In this document: positions 19,001 to 27,680 of the stretch, one piece after another | Numbering within the stretch: the first letter of the stretch is position 1 | Layout: each line of letters starts with the position of its first letter | Assembly: GCA_964531735.1 (NCBI GenBank) | Contig: CAZHGD010000012.1 | Span: 1 to 64,000 of the forward strand | Direction of reading: 5' to 3' | Origin: CAZHGD01 sp964531735 | GTDB lineage: Bacteria > Armatimonadota > UBA10988 | DNA: 64,000 nucleotides | Notes under the pieces: model-generated | What the model was told of the DNA's origin: nothing | The model's input: the letters and a program-made list of their open reading frames with translations, nothing else | The model's database searches: none | Made by a program: the position numbers and the translations under genes

Positions 19001-19511
19001 GGATGACATCGACATCCGGCCGCACGTCGTCGATCCCAATCAGGTGGACGACCTGGACGAGACCGCGCACTGGCGGCCCGGCTTCCCCGAATCGAGCGTC
19101 AGCCGCGAGACGAAGCTGGTCCGCCAGGGCGACGCGGCCCTGCGCTACACCGTCAAGGTGGACCACCAGGGCGGCGAGGCGAAGTACCCCATCGGCTGGC
19201 CGAGCCTGACCTGGACGCCGGCGCCGCCGCTGGACTTCACCGGCAAGCAGGCGCTGACGTTCTGGATCTACGCCACCAGTACCCGCGCGGAGCTGCCGCA
19301 GCGCGCCATCAACTTCAGCCTGCGCAGCCAGGGCGGCGACGCTGTCGCCGTCCCGTTGGCGCTCAAGCTCGGCCAATGGCAGCAGATCCGCATCCCGCTG
19401 GCGGGCAAACGCGTCAACGCGGTCAACTACCTGCACTTCTTCGTGGAAGAAGCCGTCTACCGGCACGGTGACGAGGTCAGCTTCGTGATCGACGACCTGC
19501 GCGTCGAATAG
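16089..19511 (+). CDS. Secreted DUF4091/GH123-like protein with matching N- and C-terminal CBMs
   Basis: This 1140-residue secreted protein starts with a signal peptide (MTALPRLLILLAVLAHAALA). A carbohydrate-binding-like module (about 25-190) is followed by a short coiled coil (195-260) and a central region resembling GH123/DUF4091 proteins (about 290-770). In GH123 the catalytic pair is Asp-Glu; here LYGYDEPH places it at 554-555. A different sandwich domain follows (about 860-1010). The last 135 residues repeat the first module: both show a KxDHxxxE-type stretch, KYPxGWP, and FxIYxxSTRAxxP. So the enzyme core is flanked by two related binding modules. AGGA lies 7 bases before the ATG. Substrate is unknown. 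Confidence 0.72.
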   Translation: MTALPRLLILLAVLAHAALAAEPTMVVDTMEDLATWRTGGQKEASLKSEQTLVTEGRQALRFEVKIDHHADESIEGQKYPKGWPRVERNPNPPLDLSAAGGLAFDIYTLSTRAAMPGSSLHIILRDRSGKDWSANLGELPLKQWKHFRLDFPDSFQRSAIYHWQFFLSESDYNHGDWAAFIIDNVHGYAAQRSRQLVPKLQAKLTTLRSLAADGEAAALAREVQQAEADLARLERLDLAGSNALDARCAALRARLQTALMTAGAKRTSPDGSYCLGTETSLRKILRDDVDFRPGADLRLSVAGNEREAGQILLRPVTRDITRLSADWTDLVGPGGARLAKDRLSLDAVGYVEVLKANYIRDRDGWWPDPLIPLDWPGSGKAGLGPLADRLAKVGETQPLWLTVRCPTGQRPGTYTGTVTLKPAGLPESKVALTVQVRSFDLPLRPRLKTAFAFFEGEWRNYYQRAMTVAERRAVEAFLLDRKLNPMNLYTPYAWPALSDLPYMRERGLNAYCLGYCPTTVAGLGDLVYYRYLRDYRAYLASQGMDRDAWLYGYDEPHCQPNWEQLKVIIRQVYQLVDAVAPGLPKASTTAVVPELHGAVNLWIPQTMQVVRHDTLARQRAGDQVWTYVACTPPHPFANYFVEYPALDQRLLGWQTWQEQCTGFLYYATNLWKPNHEGTKERWPNRPWNPRPEKDFAFNGDGLLTYPHPNGSLLSCVRLEAICDGFEDYDVLCLLRDATAALKATGGQPALVKQAEAAQVVPPEVSTSLTVFNQDPAALLARRELVAGLLEQVKAALPAGAWAKVLGTEPPLAPAAPPLQVAAAGLPYQCDFDGSGQPLQPFESAKPSTARIEAVAGGRGRAAVSQGAAGGWCDWESPYLKVTPGQTLAVRLTAKAEYNQGLVRVFLAKYGAGGLPLDLPAREQNGFGPALLATLPSTGTWDKHRYLVKVPAGVETVRLHLQVFGANGAVAWDDIDIRPHVVDPNQVDDLDETAHWRPGFPESSVSRETKLVRQGDAALRYTVKVDHQGGEAKYPIGWPSLTWTPAPPLDFTGKQALTFWIYATSTRAELPQRAINFSLRSQGGDAVAVPLALKLGQWQQIRIPLAGKRVNAVNYLHFFVEEAVYRHGDEVSFVIDDLRVE

Positions 19512-19560
19512 CCGGGCGCGGCGCCATTGGCGTCGACGAGCAGCGGACGGTCTGGCGCCG

Positions 19561-19642
19561 CCATGACGCGCCCGTGGGACCGGCGTCCTCGCCGGTCGAT
19601 ACCATGACGCGCCCGTGGGACCGGCGTCCTCGCCGGTCGGTA
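19561..19642. repeat. Two tandem copies of a 41-bp repeat with internal palindrome
   Basis: Bases 19561-19601 and 19602-19642 are the same 41-bp unit with one mismatch. Each holds the perfect inverted repeat GACCGGCG-TCCT-CGCCGGTC. A decayed third copy (CCCGTGGACCGCGGGCGTCTC) follows around 19670-19690. The array lies between convergent genes and may act as a bidirectional transcription terminator or belong to a REP-like family. Confidence 0.85.
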
Positions 19643-19743
19643 CGCGGCCTCCTCGGCGTGCGCCGTCGGCCCGTGGACCGCGGGCGTCTCGCCGGCCACC
19701 AGCGGCCAGCGCCGAATTATGGGTGACGTCCCTGGTTTTGCGA

Positions 19744-21909
19744 CTACAGCGGCGTGCCGCGTACGGCCTGCCAGGGCGTGAAGGCACCGACGCCGTGGAG
19801 CTTGATGGTGCGCCGCCAGAGCCGGTCGCCAGAGAACGCGTAGAGCGTGTTCAGCTCCGGCCCGCCGAAGCTAAGGCCGGTCACCCGCAGATTGCCGGGC
19901 AGCGGCAGGATGACCTGCGTCGGTCCGTCATCGGCGCAGACCTGGATGCCGTAGCGCGTGGCCACCAGCAACTGGCCTTCGCGAGCGTAGCAGACCGACT
20001 CCGCGCCGGCGTCGTCTTCCCAATCCGGCACGTGCAGCCAGAAGTAGCGCTCCTTGTGGGCCAGTGTGCCATCCGGCTTGACCTGGTAGCTGTACAGCCA
20101 CTTCGACTGCCCGTCGGCCACGGCCAGCAGCCACTGGTCCGGCCGATAGGCCAAGCCCGTGGCCGTCTTCAGGCCGGTGTCGACCACCGTGGCGCGGCCG
20201 TCCTTGACCAGCCACACCGTCCCGCGGCCGTCGGCTCCCGCGCCGGTCGCGTACAGGCTGCCGTCGGGCCGGGCCAGCAGGTAGCGGCCAGGCACGCCCT
20301 CGGCCACCGGTTGCGCCGTGGCGCCATCATGGCGCAGGATTCGCCCGGTCCCAGCCGAGACCGAGTACAACTCGTCCTTCGGACCGACGGCCAAGCCGGT
20401 CGCTTGGGAGGCGTCGGCGAGGAACACCGCCGGCCGGCCATCGCCGGCGAGGCGCAGAATCTGGTTCTGCCGGCTGTCGAGGTAGTACACCTCGCCGCGT
20501 GAGTTGACCACCGGGCTGCGCGGCTCGCCCAGGCCCTCGGCGACCAGTGACCAGCGCCCGCCGGTGCCGATGACATCGCGCACGCGCGGGGCGCTCGGTC
20601 CGGCCCTGACCGGCTCGGGCCAGCCTCGCCACAGGAACCGCAGCGCCTCGCGCAGGTGCTCCATCCAGCCGGCCACGTGGGGGCCGTCAATCGCCCTGAA
20701 GACGTAGTCGTAACCGGCGAACTTCAGCGCCTTGTCCATCTCCAGGTCGATCAGGTACCAGTCGCCGGCGCAGTTCTCCATATCGCGGGTGCCCGTGGTC
20801 AGATACGCGCGGATCGGCTTGGCTTCGGTCTTGCGGATCAGCGTAGGGAACTCGTGCCCGCCGCGGAAGGCCACAAAGCTGCCGCTGTTGGCGTAGACGC
20901 GCGAGAACGCGTCGGGCCGGTGCCAGGCCGCAGTGAAGGCCGCGATGCCGCCGCTACTGCCGCCCGCGATACAGCGGTCGTTGCCGCTGGTCGACAGCTT
21001 CAGGTCGAAGGTTTTGGCCACGTACGGCAACAGCTCATCGACCAGGAAGCGCACGTAGTGGTCGCTGACGCCGTCGTACTCGAAGCAGCGGTTGCGCCGG
21101 CCCAGGGTGCCCGGCATCGGCGCCGGCAGGTCGCCGGGCCGGATGAACACGCCGACCATGACCGGGATCTCGCCCGCGGCGATCAGCGTTTCCAGCAAGC
21201 CCTTCTCCTGCGGGTTGTAGCCGTCCTGCCGCACGTAGACGCAAGCCGGCTGGCGGCCGTCGTACTGCGCCGGGATGAACACCGTGCCGCTCCGGCGCGT
21301 GCCGGGGAAGACGGCGCTGTCGGTGAAGGTGAAGTCCTTGGTGACGCCCTTGGGCGCCCGCGCCCGCAGCAGGTCACCGGCCGACGCCGGCCACTTGGCG
21401 CCGGGGAGCGGCTGGAGCAGCCACTGCAGGTGCTCGTCGGCCGGGTTGCAGGTCCACAGGTCCTGCCGCGCGCCGGGCACCTTGCCGCCGCCGAAGTCGT
21501 CCAGGCCCTGGCCGGGGGCGTGCTTCGGGATCAGGCTGAACGAGTCGTCGGGGTTGCGCTTGACCGCCCAGAGCTGCCACGGCGCGTCGGACGCGGTCTC
21601 CAGCACGATCGGCGTGCCGTTGGCCGTGCGACCGGCGGCCGCGGCCATGACCAGCGTCTCGCTGTGGGCCGGGCGTAGCTGGTGCCAGCCGCCACCGCGG
21701 TGGACCAGGCGCCACTGCTGGTGCGGCGCGCCAGCGGGCAGGCCGATGGAGACGACGGTGCCCGGCGTGCTGCCGGCGCCGACGGCTTCCAAGACCAGTT
21801 CGGGCGCACTGACCGGCACGATGGTGAACGCGCCGGACCACTCCTGCGCCCGGGCCGGCCCGGCGAAGGTGAGGCTGAGCAGAACCGCGGCACACCACAG
21901 ACGCTTCAT
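19744..21909 (-). CDS. Secreted three-domain protein: ricin-like lectin, esterase, SMP-30-like propeller
   Basis: This 721-residue secreted protein has a signal peptide (1-22) and a ricin-B-type lectin-like region (about 30-170, with QQW and QLW repeats). An esterase of the PF00756 type follows (about 190-430). Its nucleophile elbow GGSSGG places the Ser at 318, and the probable catalytic His is in DGPHVAGWM (His411). From about 450 to the end, an NHL/SMP-30-like beta-propeller is marked by LAVGPKDELYSVS, LLARPDGSLYATG and GLAYRPDQWLLAVAD. The arrangement suggests binding to a plant-type polysaccharide and removal of ester groups. The ATG at 21909 has GGAGGG 9 bases upstream. A hairpin separates it from rsr. 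Confidence 0.75.
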   Translation of the reverse strand: MKRLWCAAVLLSLTFAGPARAQEWSGAFTIVPVSAPELVLEAVGAGSTPGTVVSIGLPAGAPHQQWRLVHRGGGWHQLRPAHSETLVMAAAAGRTANGTPIVLETASDAPWQLWAVKRNPDDSFSLIPKHAPGQGLDDFGGGKVPGARQDLWTCNPADEHLQWLLQPLPGAKWPASAGDLLRARAPKGVTKDFTFTDSAVFPGTRRSGTVFIPAQYDGRQPACVYVRQDGYNPQEKGLLETLIAAGEIPVMVGVFIRPGDLPAPMPGTLGRRNRCFEYDGVSDHYVRFLVDELLPYVAKTFDLKLSTSGNDRCIAGGSSGGIAAFTAAWHRPDAFSRVYANSGSFVAFRGGHEFPTLIRKTEAKPIRAYLTTGTRDMENCAGDWYLIDLEMDKALKFAGYDYVFRAIDGPHVAGWMEHLREALRFLWRGWPEPVRAGPSAPRVRDVIGTGGRWSLVAEGLGEPRSPVVNSRGEVYYLDSRQNQILRLAGDGRPAVFLADASQATGLAVGPKDELYSVSAGTGRILRHDGATAQPVAEGVPGRYLLARPDGSLYATGAGADGRGTVWLVKDGRATVVDTGLKTATGLAYRPDQWLLAVADGQSKWLYSYQVKPDGTLAHKERYFWLHVPDWEDDAGAESVCYAREGQLLVATRYGIQVCADDGPTQVILPLPGNLRVTGLSFGGPELNTLYAFSGDRLWRRTIKLHGVGAFTPWQAVRGTPL

Positions 21910-21960
21910 GGCGGCGCACCCTCCGCGCCCAGGATAGCAGGTTGTGCGGGGGCCGGCGGT

Positions 21961-21994
21961 GCGAGGAGGGAGGGCGGGTGCCCTCCCCACTCGC
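21961..21994 (-). terminator. Terminator hairpin directly after rsr
   Basis: Stem GGAGGGC/GCCCTCC with loop GGGT is extended by a lower GCGAG/CTCGC stem across a 3x3 internal loop. It starts at the base after the rsr stop codon. No T-run follows on the minus strand. Confidence 0.55.
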
Positions 21995-23560
21995 TCACAG
22001 CCGGGCGAACTCGCTGATCACCTCGGGCGTGGTGGCATCGAAGCCGGCCACATCCATCATCAGCGGGTCCTCCGGGTCGGCGATGGAGCCGCCCGTGGCG
22101 GTCAGACCCACCACCGCCATCTTGGCCGCGATGCCCATCTGCCGCCGATAGTCGCGCAGCAGTTCCGCCGGATGGCCCGAAGGGCCCGCCCAGGTCTCGT
22201 TGTCCGTGAGGTTCACGAACACGTCGACCGGGACCTGCTGCTCGATGGCCCACTGCACCGGTAGCGCGCAGTTGGTGCCACCGCCGCAGCCGTCCAGCAC
22301 CTTGGTGACCTGGCCCAGGTTCATCTTGGGCGAGATCGCCAGCTCCCGGAGCCGCGTGTCGTAACCAACCAGGTGCCAGCGCGGTTCCACCCGCGCGGTC
22401 ACCAGCGCCAGGGCGGCCGCCACGGCGCCGCAGGTCAGTCGGGTGCCCGGCAGCGCGCCGAAGCTCATCGAGCCCGACGTGTCCACCGCCAGCAGCACCC
22501 GCTGCCCGATCGGCTCGACGTTGCCGAACGCGGCGTAGAACGCGGCGTCCAGCGCGTCGAGGATGGCCCGGTCGGCCGTCCAGCGCAGCGAACCGCGGTA
22601 GCCGCCGCCCGCCGCGTAGGTGCCGGCGGCCAGCAGCAGCGCGATCGGGTGGATACGCGACTTGCGGATCACCTCCGCGTTGCGCAGCCGCTCGGTAACC
22701 TGGCGCACCTCGTCGCTCAGCGGCGCCAGGACGCCGTTGGCGGTCAGCACGCCCAGGTTGCGCACCGTGGCCATCACGGGCAGGCGCGGCACCAGTTCGC
22801 GCCACACCGCCGGCGAGCGCTTCTCCGACGGGATCATCTCCCAGGAGACGTGCCCGCGCCGCACGATGTCGAGCACCTGGCCCTCGGTCAGTGTGCCGGC
22901 CAGCGCATCGACATCGCGCAGCACCTCGAGCGCGGGCTCTCCGCGGCGGCAGACCCAGTCGAACACGTTGGCGTGCTCGGCCGTCACCGCCGCCGGGTGC
23001 GCCAGGCGCAGCAGATCGCGGTGCGCCCAGCCATCCCGCTGCCGGTACTTGGCCACCTGGTACGCCAGGTCGGTCGCGCTCTGGCTGGTGTACCAGCGCG
23101 CCACGGCCTCGCGCAGCAGGCGGCCCCAGCCGCGGAACCCTTCGACGTACTCGGCGAAGTGGAACAGATGCGTGCCGATGCGCGCCACCTGTGGCAACGC
23201 CGCGGCCGCCGCGCGCCGCGCGGCCGGATGCGCCGTGGCCATGGCGAGCACGTACAGCGCCGGGTCGTTCGATGGCGCCCGCCCGGCGGTGGACACGGCC
23301 ACCACCTCGCGGACGACCCGCTCGGGATCCTCGTCGAGCAGCGCGCCGATGACCTGGACGTTGTCGAGCGTCAGCTCGCGGGCGCTGGTGTAGTAGGTAC
23401 CACCCAGCGTGCCGGTGACCAGGAACCGCCGCAGTTGCTGCCACGGATCGACCCGGAAGACGAAGCCGCCCGCCGCGTTCCGGACCATCGTCCGGCCGGC
23501 TATCGGCTCGCTCTGAGGCGTCCGGGTGTGACGGACGCGATGGATGTCGCTGTACCGCAT
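21995..23560 (-). CDS. rsr: TROVE-domain Ro60-like RNA-binding protein (Rsr)
   Basis: Rsr is the bacterial Ro60 orthologue, a HEAT-repeat ring that binds non-coding Y RNA and, in Deinococcus, joins RNA to polynucleotide phosphorylase for RNA turnover and stress survival. The 521-residue product has the TROVE ring (about 25-340), including the highly diagnostic YRQRDGWAHRDLLRLAHP (172-189). A von Willebrand A domain (about 352-515) has an intact MIDAS motif DTSGSMS (Asp360, Ser362, Ser364). Its ATG at 23560 has AAGGAGGG 7 bases upstream; the frame stays open to 23722 but that part would overlap the RNA elements. Directly upstream on the same strand are tRNA-like RNA elements, as expected for a Y RNA partner. 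Confidence 0.93.
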   Translation of the reverse strand: MRYSDIHRVRHTRTPQSEPIAGRTMVRNAAGGFVFRVDPWQQLRRFLVTGTLGGTYYTSARELTLDNVQVIGALLDEDPERVVREVVAVSTAGRAPSNDPALYVLAMATAHPAARRAAAAALPQVARIGTHLFHFAEYVEGFRGWGRLLREAVARWYTSQSATDLAYQVAKYRQRDGWAHRDLLRLAHPAAVTAEHANVFDWVCRRGEPALEVLRDVDALAGTLTEGQVLDIVRRGHVSWEMIPSEKRSPAVWRELVPRLPVMATVRNLGVLTANGVLAPLSDEVRQVTERLRNAEVIRKSRIHPIALLLAAGTYAAGGGYRGSLRWTADRAILDALDAAFYAAFGNVEPIGQRVLLAVDTSGSMSFGALPGTRLTCGAVAAALALVTARVEPRWHLVGYDTRLRELAISPKMNLGQVTKVLDGCGGGTNCALPVQWAIEQQVPVDVFVNLTDNETWAGPSGHPAELLRDYRRQMGIAAKMAVVGLTATGGSIADPEDPLMMDVAGFDATTPEVISEFARL

Positions 23561-23597
23561 CGTTCGGCCCTCCTTCGTGGGCCTCGTCACGCGCCAT

Positions 23598-23612
23598 CGC
23601 CCGGTGGGGGCG
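23598..23612 (-). other. Small hairpin between Y RNA candidate and rsr
   Basis: CGCCC/GGGCG with a CCACC loop lies between the 3' end of the Y RNA candidate and the rsr ribosome site. It could mark an RNA 3' end or protect the rsr leader. There is no T-run after it. Confidence 0.4.
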
Positions 23613-23620
23613 CACAAGGG

Positions 23621-23728
23621 AGCCGAGGGACATGGGAATCCAGCACGGATCACCGCTCCGCTTTGGAGCGGTTCAGGTGTCGAAACCTGACTTGCCACGA
23701 TAACCGTTCTGGTCCGGCCCACTCGGCC
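23621..23728 (-). ncRNA. Candidate YrlA-like Y RNA with closed, circularly permuted tRNA-like domain
   Basis: Read on the minus strand, this 108-nt segment folds as a dumbbell tRNA mimic. The 5' strand GGCCGAG-T-GGG (23728-23718) pairs with TCCCTCGGCT (23630-23621), giving 10 pairs with one bulged T, like the bulged Ro-binding stem of Y RNAs. After an 18-nt linker ending in GGTTATC comes an anticodon-like stem CGTGG/CCATG and a 4-nt variable loop. The T-arm is TCAGG/CCTGA with loop TTTCGACA (23673-23690). The acceptor-like stem is ACCGCTCC/GGAGCGGT, 8 perfect pairs closed by AAAGC (23652-23672), and the D-arm-like hairpin is GATCC/GGATT. In known YrlA RNAs the acceptor is likewise closed and the ends lie in the Ro-binding stem. 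It sits 60 bases upstream of rsr. The fold is drawn by eye. Confidence 0.62.
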
Positions 23729-23859
23729 TGGTCTCCCGGGGCGGGTTCGAACCGCCGACCACCTTGGTCTGGTAGATAACCGTCACGGCAACGGCCCGGC
23801 ACGGGCATGGTGGTGCGCAACGGACTCTGAAGGTGCTCTACCGACTGAGCTACCGGGAG
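23729..23859 (-). ncRNA. tRNA-like element with encoded CCA but no anticodon loop
   Basis: On the minus strand this 131-nt element has a tRNA in normal order. The acceptor is CTCCCGG/CCGGGAG, followed by TA, the D-arm GCTC-AGTCGGTA-GAGC, and anticodon stem strands CCTT/AAGG. The variable loop is TGGTC, the T-arm is GGCGG-TTCGAAC-CCGCC, the discriminator is A, and CCA is encoded. The anticodon loop is replaced by 64 nt that begin CAGAGTC, so there is no T33 and no readable anticodon. The insert holds a GCCCG-TGC-CGGGC hairpin and the GGTTATC motif just before the 3' anticodon strand, the same relative place as in the neighbouring Y RNA candidate. The next base after CCA is the first base of that RNA. 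It is probably a tRNA mimic or a processing element, not a decoding tRNA. Confidence 0.7.
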
Positions 23860-23864
23860 AGAGC

Positions 23865-23936
23865 GGGCAGGGCGTGTGTGCTTCCCAAGGGTGTTGGTTC
23901 CGCTTTCAGGATAACCTTGAGAATCCGGCCCTGCCC
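23865..23936 (-). ncRNA. 72-nt hairpin element with third GGTTATC motif
   Basis: The minus strand forms a long hairpin. The base stem GGGCAGGGC/GCCCTGCCC has nine perfect pairs, the middle stem TTCTCAAGG/CCTTGGGAA has nine pairs with one wobble, and there is a small apical stem. GGTTATC lies at the start of the apical part (23910-23916). The element ends 5 bases before the tRNA-like element. Whether it is a separate RNA or a domain of a longer precursor cannot be seen. Confidence 0.5.
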
Positions 23937-24110
23937 AAGTTCGCGAAGCGTCGAACCGGAGGTCACGACCGACCTGGGACCAGAGGTTGCTGGTGCCGGC
24001 TCGCCGCGCCACCGGACACACCGTGTCCGTGACTCGCGAGTCTTCGAGGCTGTCGTTTGGTCATATGCCTGCTCCACACCAGCATCCGTCCGCAGGACGG
24101 CTGAGAGTGT
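23937..24110 (-). other. Structured 5' part of the RNA transcription unit
   Basis: This roughly 170-nt stretch has no credible reading frame but several strong hairpins: CCGTCC-TGC-GGACGG (24086-24100), GGACAC-GGT-GTGTCC (24014-24028), and the 12-bp palindrome GACTCGCGAGTC (24031-24042). It lies between the candidate promoter and the three tRNA-like or hairpin elements, so it is probably the transcribed leader or a further RNA. Confidence 0.45.
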
Positions 24111-24115
24111 CGAAC

Positions 24116-24142
24116 GGTATACCCGCTGTCGCTTATCGTCAA
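24116..24142 (-). promoter_or_regulatory. Candidate promoter of the Y RNA / rsr unit
   Basis: On the minus strand TTGACG (24142-24137) and TATACC (24121-24116) form -35 and -10 boxes with a short 15-base spacer. They lie 36 bases beyond the stop codon of the upstream helicase gene and directly before the structured region, as expected for a stable-RNA promoter. Confidence 0.5.
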
Positions 24143-24178
24143 GCGCCGGAGTGTTGCGAAACGGTGTCGCGTCGGCGC

Positions 24179-26626
<2,448 letters not shown>

Positions 26627-26781
26627 CAGTCGGCCTCCAGGCCGAGGCGAACAGGTTTTCGCGATTATAGCGGCCGGTGGGGCAAAGGGCCAAGGCGATT
26701 GTCCGCGCGGCCGACGGCGCGCACGGCGTAATGCGCGGGGTGGGCGGCGCAACTCACCGGCACCGGGCGGGAGTGCCGCGC

Positions 26782-27603
26782 ATGGGTAGGCGACGGGTGG
26801 TCGCGCTGGGGTGCGGTCTGCTGGCGATCGGGCTGGCGCAACAGGTCTGCTATGGCAAGCTGACCGCGTTTTCGCCGGTGCTGCTGGGCTTCAGCCGGCA
26901 CGAGACCGCCCGCGCCGTGGTCTACCGGCAGGCCGGCGCCGGCTGGCCCGCGGACATCGACCTCGACGGCATGATCGCCGAGGTGGAGCGCTTCCATGAT
27001 CTGCGGTTCCGGCGCCGTCCGGAGTTGGTCGCGTTTGGCGACGTGGCCAGCTACCGCCGCCGGTCGCTGTCGCGCGCGCGGTTCTGCGCCTTCTCGAGCG
27101 GTCGCCTGCTGATCTCGCCCTGGGCGCTCCGCGAGGCGGCTGAAGGGCGCCTTTCGCTCGACATCTACCTGCGCCACGAGCTGTCACACGTGCTGATCTT
27201 CCAGCACCGCGGCTTCCTGGCCGAGCTCCGCTACCCGGCTTGGCTGCTGGAGGGCCTCGCCGTGTACAGCACGCAGCAGATGGGCACGACGTTCTACCCG
27301 AGCAAGGCCGACACCTACCGGCTGCTGCGGCAGGGCAACTACCTGCCGCCGCGCTGGTTCAAGACCCGCCGCGAGGACAGCGTGCCGTTGCGCGTGCCGT
27401 ACCGCCTCGGGTTCATCTACTCCGAGTTCGGCTGTCTCGTCGACTACCTGCAGGAGACCCACAGACCGGAGCGTCTGCTGGCCTATATGAAGCGGCTGCT
27501 CCGTGACAGCGACGAGGAGCGCGCCTTCCAGGCGGTCTACGGCTACTCGTTCGAGACCTGCCTGGAGCGGTTCCGGGCGCAGGCGGAGGTGGCTGAGCGC
27601 TGA
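26782..27603 (+). CDS. Membrane-anchored gluzincin-type metallopeptidase
   Basis: This 273-residue protein has an N-terminal hydrophobic segment (residues 6-22), likely a signal anchor. The zinc site is RHELSHVLIF with His132, Glu133 and His136; the downstream Glu157 in YPAWLLEGLAVY is the probable third ligand, so it fits the peptidase-MA-like gluzincin families. The C-terminal third is helical. The ATG at 26782 has GGGAG 8 bases upstream. It is divergent from the mrfA-like gene with 155 bases between. Substrate unknown; proteins with this layout are usually called peptidase MA-family metallohydrolases. Confidence 0.78.
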   Translation: MGRRRVVALGCGLLAIGLAQQVCYGKLTAFSPVLLGFSRHETARAVVYRQAGAGWPADIDLDGMIAEVERFHDLRFRRRPELVAFGDVASYRRRSLSRARFCAFSSGRLLISPWALREAAEGRLSLDIYLRHELSHVLIFQHRGFLAELRYPAWLLEGLAVYSTQQMGTTFYPSKADTYRLLRQGNYLPPRWFKTRREDSVPLRVPYRLGFIYSEFGCLVDYLQETHRPERLLAYMKRLLRDSDEERAFQAVYGYSFETCLERFRAQAEVAER

Positions 27604-27606
27604 ACG

Positions 27607-27654
27607 GGGCCGGACCCCGGGCGAGCTCACCGTTGCCCGCCAGGGGTCCGACCC
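27607..27654. terminator. Bidirectional terminator hairpin between convergent genes
   Basis: GGGCCGGACCCC (27607-27618) pairs with GGGGTCCGACCC (27643-27654) at 11 of 12 positions, and CGGGC/GCCCG stacks inside. It lies exactly between the stops of the metallopeptidase and flotillin genes and can serve both. Confidence 0.7.
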
Positions 27655-27680
27655 AGCTCACACCACGGCGCCTGCCGGGC

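Noticed and set aside
19561..19700. CRISPR array
   Set aside because: The units are directly adjacent without unique spacers, there are only two good copies, and no cas genes are present.
16890..19787. Long minus-strand open frame opposite the DUF4091-like gene
   Set aside because: Low-complexity antisense translation; the plus-strand gene carries signal peptide, binding modules and the Asp-Glu pair.
23729..23859. Ordinary intron-containing tRNA gene
   Set aside because: There is no T33 and no plausible anticodon on the 5' side, the insert is too short for a group I intron, and the same GGTTATC motif recurs in neighbouring RNA elements.
23621..23859. Permuted tmRNA
   Set aside because: No tag-peptide reading frame or tmRNA pseudoknots are visible, and the acceptor of the permuted element is closed by a 5-nt loop with no CCA.
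23937..24110. T-box riboswitch leader
   Set aside because: The conserved T-box sequence is absent and the downstream genes are not tRNA-synthetase or amino-acid genes.
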